DNA from: Chitinophagales bacterium
GTDB taxonomy: Bacteria > Bacteroidota > Bacteroidia > Chitinophagales > UBA8649
Reading direction: 5' to 3'
Assembly: GCA_020635975.1 (NCBI GenBank)
Contig: JACJYT010000013.1
Span: forward strand, 1-60,657
DNA: 60,657 nucleotides
The translations under genes and the position numbers were made by a program. A model generated the notes under the pieces. The model was not told where the DNA came from, made no database searches, and saw only the letters and a program-made list of their open reading frames with translations. Shown piece after piece: positions 34,958 through 43,929 of the stretch (position 1 is its first letter; the number at the start of each line of letters is the position of its first letter).

Positions 34958-35239
34958 CTACTTTACTTTATTTTTTAAGATTATAAATCCTATAAGTTGC
35001 AATAGCAGTCCTGCAGGAAAAAGCAACATTACAACGCAAAGTAAATAACTTAAAAGATGAATATAATTGGCTTCAGGTCCCGTAAAAGTAATAATCCAAT
35101 TTAAGATTAGATCGAATAAATTATTCTCTCTAATAACTAAGTAGATTGGAAAAAAGAAAGCGAATAGCACTGCTAAAACACTAAGCCATTTTGGTACTGC
35201 AGATCTTCGTTTTTTAAAGTTTTCTAGAACGGAAGACAT
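34958..35239 (-). CDS. Small two-helix membrane protein
   Basis: 93 residues from the ATG at 35239, which overlaps the stop of the upstream lipoprotein by one base (TAATG), indicating translational coupling. Two hydrophobic segments (about 18-38 and 60-86) flank a short loop. No recognised family. Its coupling to a VOC lipoprotein suggests they work together, but this is only positional. Confidence 0.65.
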   Translation of the reverse strand: MSSVLENFKKRRSAVPKWLSVLAVLFAFFFPIYLVIRENNLFDLILNWIITFTGPEANYIHLLSYLLCVVMLLFPAGLLLQLIGFIILKNKVK

Positions 35240-35748
35240 TATTCTTTTGTTGGTTCCCAAAGTTCAATTTTATTGCCATCGGCATCCATTATATGAATGA
35301 ATTTGCCATAGTCGTAGCTAGTCAAACTATCCAAGATAGTTACCCCATTTTCTTCTAATTGCTTTATTAAAGCTTCAATATTTTGCACTTGATAATTAAT
35401 CATAAATTCTTTTTTCGATGGCTCGAAATAAGCATCTCCAGTTTTGAAGGGAGTCCATTGTAAGGTATTTACTTGTTCCGGATTATTCAGATCTCTCGAT
35501 TCGAAGCTAGAACCCCAAGCATTTACTTCTAAACCTAGGTTATTAGCATACCAAGTTCTAGTTGTTTCAGGATTGTCAGAAAAAAAGAAGATGCCGCCTA
35601 TGCCAGTCACTTTTGGGGTATTGTCTTCGTTGGCATTGGAGTTTTCGTTTATTGGTCTTGTTTCTTCCATAGTGCTTGTTTTATTCGTCTCAGAATCACA
35701 ACTTATAATTAGGGATAGGCACATGATTATTGTAGTAATTCTTAGCAT
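35239..35748 (-). CDS. VOC-family lipoprotein
   Basis: 169 residues: an SPII signal with lipobox IISC, a Ser/Asn/Glu-rich linker, then a VOC domain (about 48-169) with GIGGIFFFSDNPETTRTWYANNLGLEV and KFIHIMDADGNKIELWEP. A metal-ligand-type Glu is in the last strand. An exported VOC protein is less common than cytoplasmic ones. It is coupled by a one-base overlap to a small membrane protein. Confidence 0.8.
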   Translation of the reverse strand: MLRITTIIMCLSLIISCDSETNKTSTMEETRPINENSNANEDNTPKVTGIGGIFFFSDNPETTRTWYANNLGLEVNAWGSSFESRDLNNPEQVNTLQWTPFKTGDAYFEPSKKEFMINYQVQNIEALIKQLEENGVTILDSLTSYDYGKFIHIMDADGNKIELWEPTKE

Positions 35749-35786
35749 AAAATTAACTTTTTAAGATATAAAGATAAAATCAAATT

Positions 35787-36202
35787 CTATTCTTTGCTAG
35801 TTATTGTATCATCGGGTGCTACCAATTCCACTTTTATTCGATCTGGGTCTTCAAAAAAGAGCGCGTAATAATTTGTACCACCAGCAAAGGGATATTTGTC
35901 GTCGTAGAGTAGAGGAATTTTTTTTCTATTAGTTTTTTGCGAAAAGTATCTACCATGGCTCTAGATTCTGCATGAAAGGCAAGGTGGTTAAGTCCGGTTC
36001 TTTTTCGGTGATATTCTTGTTCTAAATATTCCCTTTCCGTTTGAACAAAAACGAGATAAGTGTCTGCTAATTTATAAGAGATACCCTCCTTCCAAACTTG
36101 AAAAATTTCATAGCCCAACTCACTTAAGAACCATGTCCAGAAGGTCTTACTTTTATCTAGATTACTAACATAGATTTCAATATGATGTAGAGTTCCTTTC
36201 AT
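35787..36202 (-). pseudogene. VOC-family gene broken by a 1-nt frameshift in an A8 tract
   Basis: From the ATG at 36202 the frame encodes a VOC protein (MKGTLHHIEIYVSNLDKSKT, RTGLNHLAFHAESR) but then leaves the family after LIEKK and stops at 35834. The alternative frame beginning at the same run reads IPLLYDDKYPFAGG, then FFEDPDRIKVELVAP, the expected VOC ending, with a stop at 35787. The switch point is a run of eight A on the coding strand (8 T at 35918-35925); nine would restore the frame. It is either a decaying gene, a phase-variable switch or a sequencing error. Confidence 0.75.
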
Positions 36203-36427
36203 GAAAAATACAAATATTAGTACAATTTACTTATTTGGTAGGATATATAAGGCATAGTTAGTCATATTCTTGTTTATTGAATTATATCCAATACGAAATA
36301 TGCCATTTATTTTGAGTGGTGAAGACTTATGTATTGGGACTAATTATTGCGTCAAATTAAGATCTAAACATACTTTTTATTCCTCATCATCAAGTACTTA
36401 AGTCGCTAAAGAAAAAGTAAAGAAAAT

Positions 36428-36449
36428 TTTTAGCGAAAATTCGCTAAAA
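36428..36449. promoter_or_regulatory. 22-bp palindromic operator candidate upstream of the glyoxylate operon
   Basis: TTTTAGCGAA and TTCGCTAAAA form a perfect 10-bp inverted repeat separated by AA. Further half-sites (TCGCTAAA at 36403-36410 and TTCGCT at 36457-36462) lie on each side. The site ends 17 bp upstream of a -7 element, which suits a repressor or activator controlling malate synthase. No regulator gene is adjacent. Confidence 0.65.
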
Positions 36450-36465
36450 TGTAAAATTCGCTGCA

Positions 36466-36473
36466 TATATTTG
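36466..36473 (+). promoter_or_regulatory. Bacteroidota-type -7 element (TATATTTG)
   Basis: A full TAnnTTTG match that ends only 4 bp before the ATG of malate synthase. If used, transcription would begin at or inside the start codon, so the message may be leaderless. Confidence 0.55.
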
Positions 36474-36477
36474 CAAC

Positions 36478-38073
36478 ATGCAAAGTACCAGTGTAGATAA
36501 ATTAAACATTAAAGCCGAAGTAAATGCGGCTTATGAAGAAATATTAAGTGCAGAAGCCCTTGAATTTATTTGTGCCCTACAAGCTAAGTTCAATGCGAGA
36601 AGATTGGAGTTGCTTGCTATGCGCGATCAATATCAAGCAAATTTGGATCAAGGCATTATGCCTGTTTTTCCACCAGAGACAAAAGCGATAAGAGAAGGCG
36701 ATTGGAAATGTGCGCCTCAACCCAAAGATTTATTAGATCGTCGAGTAGAAATTACGGGTCCAGTAGATCGTAAAATGGTTATCAATGCACTTAATTCGGG
36801 TGCAAAGATGTTTATGGCAGATTTTGAAGATAGTAATGCGCCAACTTGGGAAAATACCATCGAAGGACAGATTAACCTTCGCGATGCGAATCTTAGAACC
36901 ATCTCTTATGAGAATCCAGCTAATGGTAAACAATACGCTTTAAACGCTGAGGTAGCTACTTTATTGGTTCGTCCAAGGGGTTGGCACTTAGTTGAGAAAC
37001 ATGTAGAATACAATGGCGAAGTATTTAGTGGCTCTCTTTTTGATTTTGGCTTGTATTTCTTCCATAATGTTAAAACGCTTTTAGCCAATGGTAGCGGACC
37101 CTATTTCTATTTGCCTAAAATGGAAAGTTATTTGGAGGCTCGTTTATGGAATGATGTTTTCGTTTTTGCTCAGGATTATTTAGGAATTCCTCAAGGAACT
37201 ATTAAAGCTACTGTTCTAGTAGAAACGATTTTGGCATCTTTTCAATTAGATGAAATTTTATATGAATTACGCGAGCATTCTGCTGGCTTGAATTGTGGAA
37301 GATGGGATTATATTTTCTCTTTCATTAAGCGATTCAGAAATGTGCCAGGCTGCATACTTCCAGATAGAAGTCAGGTTACTATGGGCGTTCATTTTATGAA
37401 ATCTTATTCTGAATTAGTTATTCAAACTTGTCACAAGCGTGGCGTACATGCCATGGGTGGTATGGCGGCACAAATTCCAATTAAAGGAGATGAAGCAGCG
37501 AATAATGCCGCAGTAGAAAAAGTTCGTCAGGATAAAGTTCGCGAAGCTAAGGCAGGCCATGATGGTACTTGGGTGGCTCATCCAGGCTTAGTAAAAGTAG
37601 CAATGGATGTATTTAATGAATACATGCCAGCTGCAAATCAATTAGACAAATTAAGAGAAGATGTTGCTGTTAGTGAAAAGGATTTGATTACGGTTCCTGA
37701 AGGCACAATCACCGAAGCGGGCTTAAGAATGAATATCAATGTGGGTATTCTTTATATCGAATCGTGGTTGCGTGGGGTAGGAGCAGCAGCTATTTACAAT
37801 TTAATGGAAGATGCCGCTACTGCCGAAATTTCGAGAACGCAAGTTTGGCAGTGGATTAAATATGCCGCGAAGATGGAAGATGGTAGAGAAGTATCTTATG
37901 AACTGTACAAGAGCTTATTGCCAGAAGAACTAGAAAAAATTAAGACTTATGTTGGAACGGATGCCTACGAAAGTGGCAAGTTTGAGCAAGCCGTAGAGCT
38001 TTTTGATAAGTTAATTAAGGAAAAGGACTTTGTAGAGTTTTTAACCTTACCGGCTTACGATTTACTAAGCTAG
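36478..38073 (+). CDS. aceB: Malate synthase A
   Basis: A 531-residue enzyme condensing glyoxylate and acetyl-CoA to malate in the glyoxylate bypass. Family blocks are clear: FPPETKAIREGDWKCA, RRVEITGPVDRKMVINALN, KMFMADFEDSNAPTW, GQINLRDA, LPKMESYLEARLWNDVF and NCGRWDYIFSFIKR. The start at 36478 aligns with the usual N-terminus (LTAEALEF-like segment at 18-28). Isocitrate lyase follows 47 bp downstream, so the pair forms the classic operon. A palindrome and a -7 element lie immediately upstream. Confidence 0.95.
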   Translation: MQSTSVDKLNIKAEVNAAYEEILSAEALEFICALQAKFNARRLELLAMRDQYQANLDQGIMPVFPPETKAIREGDWKCAPQPKDLLDRRVEITGPVDRKMVINALNSGAKMFMADFEDSNAPTWENTIEGQINLRDANLRTISYENPANGKQYALNAEVATLLVRPRGWHLVEKHVEYNGEVFSGSLFDFGLYFFHNVKTLLANGSGPYFYLPKMESYLEARLWNDVFVFAQDYLGIPQGTIKATVLVETILASFQLDEILYELREHSAGLNCGRWDYIFSFIKRFRNVPGCILPDRSQVTMGVHFMKSYSELVIQTCHKRGVHAMGGMAAQIPIKGDEAANNAAVEKVRQDKVREAKAGHDGTWVAHPGLVKVAMDVFNEYMPAANQLDKLREDVAVSEKDLITVPEGTITEAGLRMNINVGILYIESWLRGVGAAAIYNLMEDAATAEISRTQVWQWIKYAAKMEDGREVSYELYKSLLPEELEKIKTYVGTDAYESGKFEQAVELFDKLIKEKDFVEFLTLPAYDLLS

Positions 38074-38120
38074 AATAAAGAAATAGAAAAAACATAACTA
38101 AATAATAAAATTAAACAAGC

Positions 38121-39401
38121 ATGACAAAGCAAGAAAGAATCGATAAGATAGTAGCGGATTGGAACACCAACCCACGTTGGAAAGGCGTAGAAAGACCTTA
38201 TACGGCAGAGGATGTAGTTCGTTTACAAGGATCTTATCAGATTGAGCACAGCATCGCAAAGATGGGAGCAGAAAGATTGTGGAAGAAATTAAACTCTCAA
38301 GACTGGGTTGCTGGTTTGGGTGCTTTAACTGGAAATCAAGCAGTACAAGAAGTGGCTGCTGGATTAGAAGCTATTTACTTAAGTGGATGGCAAGTAGCAG
38401 CGGATGCTAACTTAGCTGGACAAATGTATCCAGATCAAAGTTTATACCCTGCTGACAGTGTGCCAAAGGTGGTAGAAAGAATTAACAATGCTTTATTAAG
38501 AAGAGATGAGATTCAAAGCGTAAGCGGCGAAGGCGACATCCATTGGTTAGTGCCTATCGTTGCCGATGCAGAAGCAGGTTTTGGTGGTAACTTGAACGCT
38601 TATGAATTGATGAAAATGATGATCAAAGCGGGTGCTTCTGGGGTTCACTTTGAAGATCAATTGAGTTCTGCTAAAAAATGCGGACATTTAGGTGGTAAAG
38701 TACTTGTACCTACTCAAGAAGCTATCAATAAATTAATTGCAGCTCGTTTAGCTACGGATGTAATGGGTGTTCCTACCTTAGTAATTGCAAGAACGGATGC
38801 CGATGCAGCCAACTTGATTACTAGTGATATTGATCCAAGAGATAGAAAATTCATCAAGAGTGAGGAAAGAACAAGCGAAGGTTTCTTCCACGTAAATAAT
38901 GGTATTGACCAAGGTATTGATAGAGGTTTAGCTTATGCTCCTTATGCAGATTTAGTGTGGATGGAAACCTCTAATCCAGATTTAGCTTACGCTAAGAAAT
39001 TTGCAGATGCTATGCATGCTAAATTCCCAGGTAAAATGTTGGCGTATAACTGTTCTCCTTCTTTCAATTGGGCAGCTAACTTAAGCGACGAAGATATGCT
39101 GACTTTTAGAGAGCAAATTGCTGCTATGGGTTATAAATTCCAATTCATTACTCTAGCTGGTTTCCACGCTTTAAATACTTCTATGTTTGAAGTGAGCAAG
39201 GCCTACAAAGAAAGAGGCATGAAAGGATATAGCGAATTGCAAGAAAGAGAGTTTGCTTTACAAGCGCACGGTTTTGCAGCAGCAAAACACCAAAGCTTTG
39301 TAGGTACAGGATATTTTGATGCCGTTCAAAACATCGTTCAACAAGGACAATCTTCTACTACAGCTATGGCTGGTAGTACAGAAACAGAACAATTTCACTA
39401 G
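38121..39401 (+). CDS. aceA: Isocitrate lyase
   Basis: A 426-residue enzyme cleaving isocitrate to succinate and glyoxylate. The catalytic KKCGH motif is present (SAKKCGHLGGKVLVP), as are GLGALTGNQAVQ, the metal-binding IVADAEAGFGG, VIARTDADAANLI and YNCSPSFNW. The length is normal for bacterial ICL. It is the second gene of the glyoxylate operon and is followed by a hairpin terminator. The pathway lets the organism grow on acetate or fatty acids. Confidence 0.95.
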   Translation: MTKQERIDKIVADWNTNPRWKGVERPYTAEDVVRLQGSYQIEHSIAKMGAERLWKKLNSQDWVAGLGALTGNQAVQEVAAGLEAIYLSGWQVAADANLAGQMYPDQSLYPADSVPKVVERINNALLRRDEIQSVSGEGDIHWLVPIVADAEAGFGGNLNAYELMKMMIKAGASGVHFEDQLSSAKKCGHLGGKVLVPTQEAINKLIAARLATDVMGVPTLVIARTDADAANLITSDIDPRDRKFIKSEERTSEGFFHVNNGIDQGIDRGLAYAPYADLVWMETSNPDLAYAKKFADAMHAKFPGKMLAYNCSPSFNWAANLSDEDMLTFREQIAAMGYKFQFITLAGFHALNTSMFEVSKAYKERGMKGYSELQEREFALQAHGFAAAKHQSFVGTGYFDAVQNIVQQGQSSTTAMAGSTETEQFH

Positions 39402-39495
39402 GATAGATAATTAGAAAAATAGATACTTAGAAAAATAGTTCTTCTAATATCTAGTTTCTAAAAGTCTAGCTATCTAAAAATTAAGTTTGGTTTGG

Positions 39496-39533
39496 AAAAA
39501 AAGAGCTCGTATCCGAAAGGTGCGGGCTTTTTT
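39496..39533 (+). terminator. Rho-independent terminator of the glyoxylate operon
   Basis: AGCTCG.ATCC pairs with GG.TGCGGGCT around a GAAA loop with one bulge and some G-U pairs, preceded by A residues and followed by six T. It lies about 95 bp after the isocitrate lyase stop, behind an A/T-rich low-complexity stretch (TAGAAAAATAG units). Confidence 0.7.
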
Positions 39534-39552
39534 GATTGGAGGGCGGCTTGTG

Positions 39553-39595
39553 GATTGTTCGATGTTTCGACTGCTAGATTGCTCGAATGTTCGAC
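39553..39595. repeat. Two direct 19-mers between aceA and phnA
   Basis: GATTGTTCGATGTTTCGAC (39553-39571) and GATTGCTCGAATGTTCGAC (39577-39595) lie 24 bp apart, followed by a partial GACTTGTCGAT. This is low-complexity intergenic sequence with no assigned role. Confidence 0.4.
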
Positions 39596-39659
39596 ATGCG
39601 ACTTGTCGATAGTGAGATAGATAGAAGGTGTTGTGCTTTAGATCCTAAATCTGAGCATT

Positions 39660-40229
39660 TTAATTCTTCTTCAAATACTTGGTTAAAATAACGATGGTTT
39701 GTCCATCTACCTTGCCCTCAATCTGTTCTGCATTGTCGTGTACCAAGCGGATGTTGTGCACCACAGTTCCTTTTTTTGCCGATAAATTAGCGCCCTTCAC
39801 ATTTAAGGTCTCTGTAATAACCACTTTATCGCCATTGCTTAATACATTGCCAAAGGCATCTTTGTGTACTATAGCTTCTCCTTCTTCAAGGCCTTCCTTT
39901 GCCCAAGCTTTTGTCTCCTCGTCTAAATACATCATGTCGAGTAAATCTTGTGGCCAGCCCTCCGCTCTTAATTTATGCAGCATACGATATGCCACTACTT
40001 GAACTGCAGCTTCTTCGCTCCACATACTATCGTTTAAGCAACGCCAATGGTTAATATCGATTTCTGTCTTTTCTTGTAATTGATCGCTGCAGGTCTGACA
40101 AGCATAAATACTCTTACTCGCAAGTGTCTCTGTATGCGGGGGAACAATATATGCGGCTAAGTTTTCTTCACTGCCGCACAACTCGCATTTATTGCCACTG
40201 CGGCTTTGTAATTCTTTTTCTAAACTCAT
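39660..40229 (-). CDS. phnA: PhnA-family zinc-ribbon protein
   Basis: 189 residues: an N-terminal zinc ribbon (NKCELCGSEE, then YACQTCSDQL), a helical middle (WSEEAAVQVVAYRMLHKL) and a C-terminal SH3-like PhnA barrel (KDAFGNVLSNGDKVVITETLNVKG, ANLSAKKGTVVHNIRLV). Despite the name, the family (YjdM) is not essential for phosphonate use, and its role is unclear. It lies 19 bp downstream of the channel gene on the same strand. Confidence 0.9.
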   Translation of the reverse strand: MSLEKELQSRSGNKCELCGSEENLAAYIVPPHTETLASKSIYACQTCSDQLQEKTEIDINHWRCLNDSMWSEEAAVQVVAYRMLHKLRAEGWPQDLLDMMYLDEETKAWAKEGLEEGEAIVHKDAFGNVLSNGDKVVITETLNVKGANLSAKKGTVVHNIRLVHDNAEQIEGKVDGQTIVILTKYLKKN

Positions 40230-40248
40230 GATGTGTTTTTTATTTCTA

Positions 40249-42147
40249 TTAATCTTCTGCTAAAACAATAATCATATCGCCTTCTTCAAATACTAATTCT
40301 TCTGCTTTATTGGGATTTAAATACAAACCATAATTCGCTTCCGAATCTCTAAAATCTTTAGCTAAACGATAGCCAATGGCCACTTCGTTTCTTTGACAAC
40401 TCGCTTCTAGAACCGTATAGAAATTTAGTTTTTCGCCAAGTTTAACATAGTTTTTTGCTGGTCTCAAATAAATTTCAGATCCATCAGCTTCAAAAAGAAT
40501 GTCGTAAACTTTTTTCAAAAATTTATTTTCACTCATTTGGGTTAGCATCAAACTTACTAAATTGTCGCTAACAATAAAATCGTCGGCTTTGGCCACTTCT
40601 GCCAATTCTTTGTTTCTAATATCTAACATCTCCGAAACAATGCTAAATTCCTTGCCAACTTGTTCGCTCATATTTCGAAGATGTAATAGGCAAATCAAGG
40701 TTTTGGCATCACTTTCTTGAATATCTTCTCCAGAATAGCTCAAAGCAATAATATGGTCGTAGTTCTCAACGCCCAGTTTTTTCAAGGTACTTTTGTCACT
40801 TATATTGCCGAATTGGAAATGAATATCGTGGTTCGGGATTTCGAGATCTAAGTCTATGAGCTCTTGCTCTAGGCCTTCAATTTCGGCTAAAACCATAATC
40901 TTAGAACCTTTTGCTACATAATTATCGAGCTCTTCAATAATTCTAATACCCTTGTCGTTCCAGCCCAATATTAAAGTGCTTTCTTGTTTTAAACCTTCCT
41001 CCGGGCCAGTTTGTATTACATCGTGTTGAATGTCGAATTCGCTTTTGCCCGACAAAATTATCGTATCGTCGTCTTCTGAAATTGCTATGATTTGATCTCC
41101 AGCTTCAATCAGCGTATCTCCAGGTGGGTTAATGAGTACTTCTCCAGCTTTTGTAAAAATTCCGAAAACACTCGAACTTTCATATTTAAACAAAGCATCT
41201 CTGAATTTAAGCCCAACTAAGCTTGCTTCCTCATTAAAGTAAATCTCGTCGCCTTCAAACTGAAGTAAATCGGAGTAGACCAAACTTAAGCCAGATTGGC
41301 GACAGGTTTGGGCTGTTACTCTAGCAATTAAATCGGAAGAGAAAACATAGGTGGTTTCTTTGCCTCCAACTAGCTCGGCAGCTTCTAGGTTGGCTAAGTC
41401 TTTAATTTCTGCTACAATATGATAAGTCTCTTTTTTTCTTTTTTTACTATTTGTAATGGCTAATACTGATTTAATAACGTGGGTATCGGGGTTCGCTGTG
41501 TCTTCTGGAGAAAGCACAATTATTGATTTGGCTTCGTATGGATTTACAACTTCGATGCTTGGACTTTCAAGCGGACTACCGCTTCGAACAATAACTTGCG
41601 TAGTTCTTAGGTTTTCTACCTGTTCTCGAATTTCATCTTCCATCTCTACCTTATCGCGATCTGCTAAAACCACAATTTTAGCCGATTTTTGATTTTCGTT
41701 AGCTATGGATAGCTCTTCGATAATGGCAAATATTTTGGAGCTCCATCCTAAAATCAAAGTATGATTTTCTTCTAAAACTTTGGATTTCCCCTTGCGTAAA
41801 TCATCTAACTTACCTTCTAAGCCAGAAGTTAAAATACCAATTAAAGTAGCCAGAATGAATAAGCCACCAATGGTAACTATTAACATAACCATACGCAAAG
41901 GCCAACCAATGTCGGCACCTAAAGCCCCAGCATCTACTGCTCTCATAAAACTTTGCCAAGAGCTTTCTAAAAAGTTCATTTGCTCTCCTTCGCTATTTGG
42001 AATACCAGTTAGGCTTAAGAATATTCCGGCAAGGATTACTATAATCAGCGTTAAAACAGCTAGAAGTCCTATCATAGCCGAAGGACCGGAACTAATGATG
42101 TTTTCAAATTTATATTGCAGTCTTTCCTTGAAACTTGATTTTGGCAT
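40249..42147 (-). CDS. CASTOR/POLLUX-type ion channel protein
   Basis: 632 residues: two membrane helices (about 22-47 and 85-110) around a pore-like segment (WQSFMRAVDAGALGADIGW), then paired RCK/TrkA-N-like Rossmann domains starting at ENHTLILGWSSKIFAIIEEL and STLILGWNDKGIRIIEELDNY, each with a TrkA-C-like part (FGIFTKAGEVLINPPGDTLIEAGDQIIAI). The layout matches the CASTOR/POLLUX/DMI1 family of cation channels gated by ligand-binding cytoplasmic rings. Bacterial homologues are of unknown physiology. Confidence 0.88.
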   Translation of the reverse strand: MPKSSFKERLQYKFENIISSGPSAMIGLLAVLTLIIVILAGIFLSLTGIPNSEGEQMNFLESSWQSFMRAVDAGALGADIGWPLRMVMLIVTIGGLFILATLIGILTSGLEGKLDDLRKGKSKVLEENHTLILGWSSKIFAIIEELSIANENQKSAKIVVLADRDKVEMEDEIREQVENLRTTQVIVRSGSPLESPSIEVVNPYEAKSIIVLSPEDTANPDTHVIKSVLAITNSKKRKKETYHIVAEIKDLANLEAAELVGGKETTYVFSSDLIARVTAQTCRQSGLSLVYSDLLQFEGDEIYFNEEASLVGLKFRDALFKYESSSVFGIFTKAGEVLINPPGDTLIEAGDQIIAISEDDDTIILSGKSEFDIQHDVIQTGPEEGLKQESTLILGWNDKGIRIIEELDNYVAKGSKIMVLAEIEGLEQELIDLDLEIPNHDIHFQFGNISDKSTLKKLGVENYDHIIALSYSGEDIQESDAKTLICLLHLRNMSEQVGKEFSIVSEMLDIRNKELAEVAKADDFIVSDNLVSLMLTQMSENKFLKKVYDILFEADGSEIYLRPAKNYVKLGEKLNFYTVLEASCQRNEVAIGYRLAKDFRDSEANYGLYLNPNKAEELVFEEGDMIIVLAED

Positions 42148-42244
42148 GTGGAGAATTTTAAGCTTGCAGAATGTAGGCTTTAAAATTACAATTTTATTTC
42201 TTCTATTGCTAGATTAAATCGGCTAATGCAAATCAGCGCTAAAT

Positions 42245-43780
42245 TTATAAAGTATCTTGTCTGTTTTTCTGGTAGGCTTCGGTAAAACTAAGTTGATGCA
42301 ACTTGCTATCTACCCATGCTAAGTAATCAAAATTTCTAAGCATGGTTTTTTCATTTTCCTCACCTTGAAGTAGCAATAAATCTTCTTTAAATTGCCTGTA
42401 CCTTTCTTTTCGCTCACTTTTCGGAAGCTTTATTAAGCTTGCAATAGCGCTAAGAATAAGGGCTTCTAATGGGAATAGTAATTTTCTTCTCTTTTGAAAT
42501 TTCCTTAAATTGTTGATGCTATAACTAAGCAACTGCTCATTACCTAATTCGTAATGGGCTAGGATACCCACTAAGCTTGCAGATACGATGAGGGACTCTG
42601 CAGCTTTTTCATTCCTTTGATTGATTAAGATCTCGGTATAATCGAGACATTTCTCAAAATTATTTCTAGCAAAGTGAGCGTACATAAGCAGGTAGTGGAA
42701 GCTAATTTCGCTATGCAAGGCAAGCTTGTTTTTATATTTCTTCAGTCCTTGAAGTATGCTGTCTTCTAGTTCTATGATTTCTGCAAACTTTGCTTGATTT
42801 AGAAGGTAGTTAAGTTCTAACTGATTAGCTGACCGGAAGATTTGCGCTTCGGTATCTTGGAGTGACTTGTAGACGGGGATCTTGCTTAGGGCCTTTAACT
42901 TTTTTAGGCCTTGTTCAAAAGCTTCTAGCTTTCTAAGTTGCAGGCAATCGATTAAATAGTTGTTTAAAATTGCTAAATATTTTTGAGCATAGCCTTCCTC
43001 AATTAGCTCGTTTTGTTCTATTGTTTCTAAAATTTTTAGATTGTAGCGACTCGCTTCTAGAGTGTTATTCTCCAAGAAACTTTCTAAGGCTTTTAGCTGG
43101 AAAAATATTATTTGGGCCGACTTACTTAGCGCTCGACTTTCGTGGCTTAAGAGTGAGTCTTGGAACCAAAGTCGCAATTGTTGTAGGTCCTCTTTTGACT
43201 TAGCTTTTATTTTTTGAAAGTGAAATTTATAGATTTTACTGAAAAGATGATTGTAGTCCTCTAAGTTTTGTAATTTACTTAGGCAGCTTTGGAACTTGGC
43301 ATTTCGCTCTTCCAAGCCTTCCAAGGCACTATCTTGGTAGTAGTTTTTTGAAATGATTTGATTTTCAACTTGATGTAGACTCAAGTACAGACTAAAGTGT
43401 TCTTTCTCTTCTGCCTTTTGCATGGTCTTTTTTAAGAGTTTACTAGCTTCTTTATTTAAACCCTTTTCACTTAATATTTTCACTTTGTGCTCGTCAATTT
43501 TAAGCATTTCCAAGCTAGAATTGACCGTGTGGAATTGATGCAAGCAATCTAAAATGTAATGAAATAGTTGTATTTTAGCTACACTCAAAGGGGTTTTGTT
43601 ATTGTGGTAGTTTAGTTCTTGGTCAGATTGAAGCTGATTTTTATTAATTTCTTGAAATAATGTGACTTGTTCCGTCTTAGCACCAGCACTATGTCTTTGT
43701 GAAAAAAGTTGGAAATAGCGCTTTTCACTTGGACTTAGTTGCCTTATTAAGTGATAAAGTGATGTAGAATTTGTTTTCAA
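42245..43780 (-). CDS. All-helical protein with TTG start, unknown function
   Basis: 511 residues of alpha-helical, TPR-like character (for example ALEGLEERNAKFQSCLSKLQNLEDY and LEAFEQGLKKLKALSK), typical of a Bacteroidota-conserved family beginning LYHLIRQLSPSEKRYFQLFS. No ATG is in frame upstream or near the N-terminus, so the TTG at 43780 is taken as the start. Cytoplasmic; no catalytic motif. It is divergent from the T9SS propeller gene, with 149 bp between. Confidence 0.75.
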   Translation of the reverse strand: MKTNSTSLYHLIRQLSPSEKRYFQLFSQRHSAGAKTEQVTLFQEINKNQLQSDQELNYHNNKTPLSVAKIQLFHYILDCLHQFHTVNSSLEMLKIDEHKVKILSEKGLNKEASKLLKKTMQKAEEKEHFSLYLSLHQVENQIISKNYYQDSALEGLEERNAKFQSCLSKLQNLEDYNHLFSKIYKFHFQKIKAKSKEDLQQLRLWFQDSLLSHESRALSKSAQIIFFQLKALESFLENNTLEASRYNLKILETIEQNELIEEGYAQKYLAILNNYLIDCLQLRKLEAFEQGLKKLKALSKIPVYKSLQDTEAQIFRSANQLELNYLLNQAKFAEIIELEDSILQGLKKYKNKLALHSEISFHYLLMYAHFARNNFEKCLDYTEILINQRNEKAAESLIVSASLVGILAHYELGNEQLLSYSINNLRKFQKRRKLLFPLEALILSAIASLIKLPKSERKERYRQFKEDLLLLQGEENEKTMLRNFDYLAWVDSKLHQLSFTEAYQKNRQDTL

Positions 43781-43929
43781 GACTTTTAGTTTAAGAGGAC
43801 TTAAATATCTTATTTTATTTGGTATTATTCATAAAAATAGAAACTTAGACTTTTAATTTACTTAAAAAATTTGACTTTAATTAAATAAGAAGAAGTATCA
43901 CTTTTGGACTATCATCAAAAAAAGAAGGT

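Noticed and set aside
39541..39610. tRNA-like TTCGA motifs
   Set aside because: Several TTCGA motifs occur, but there is no acceptor stem or anticodon arm; they belong to short direct repeats.
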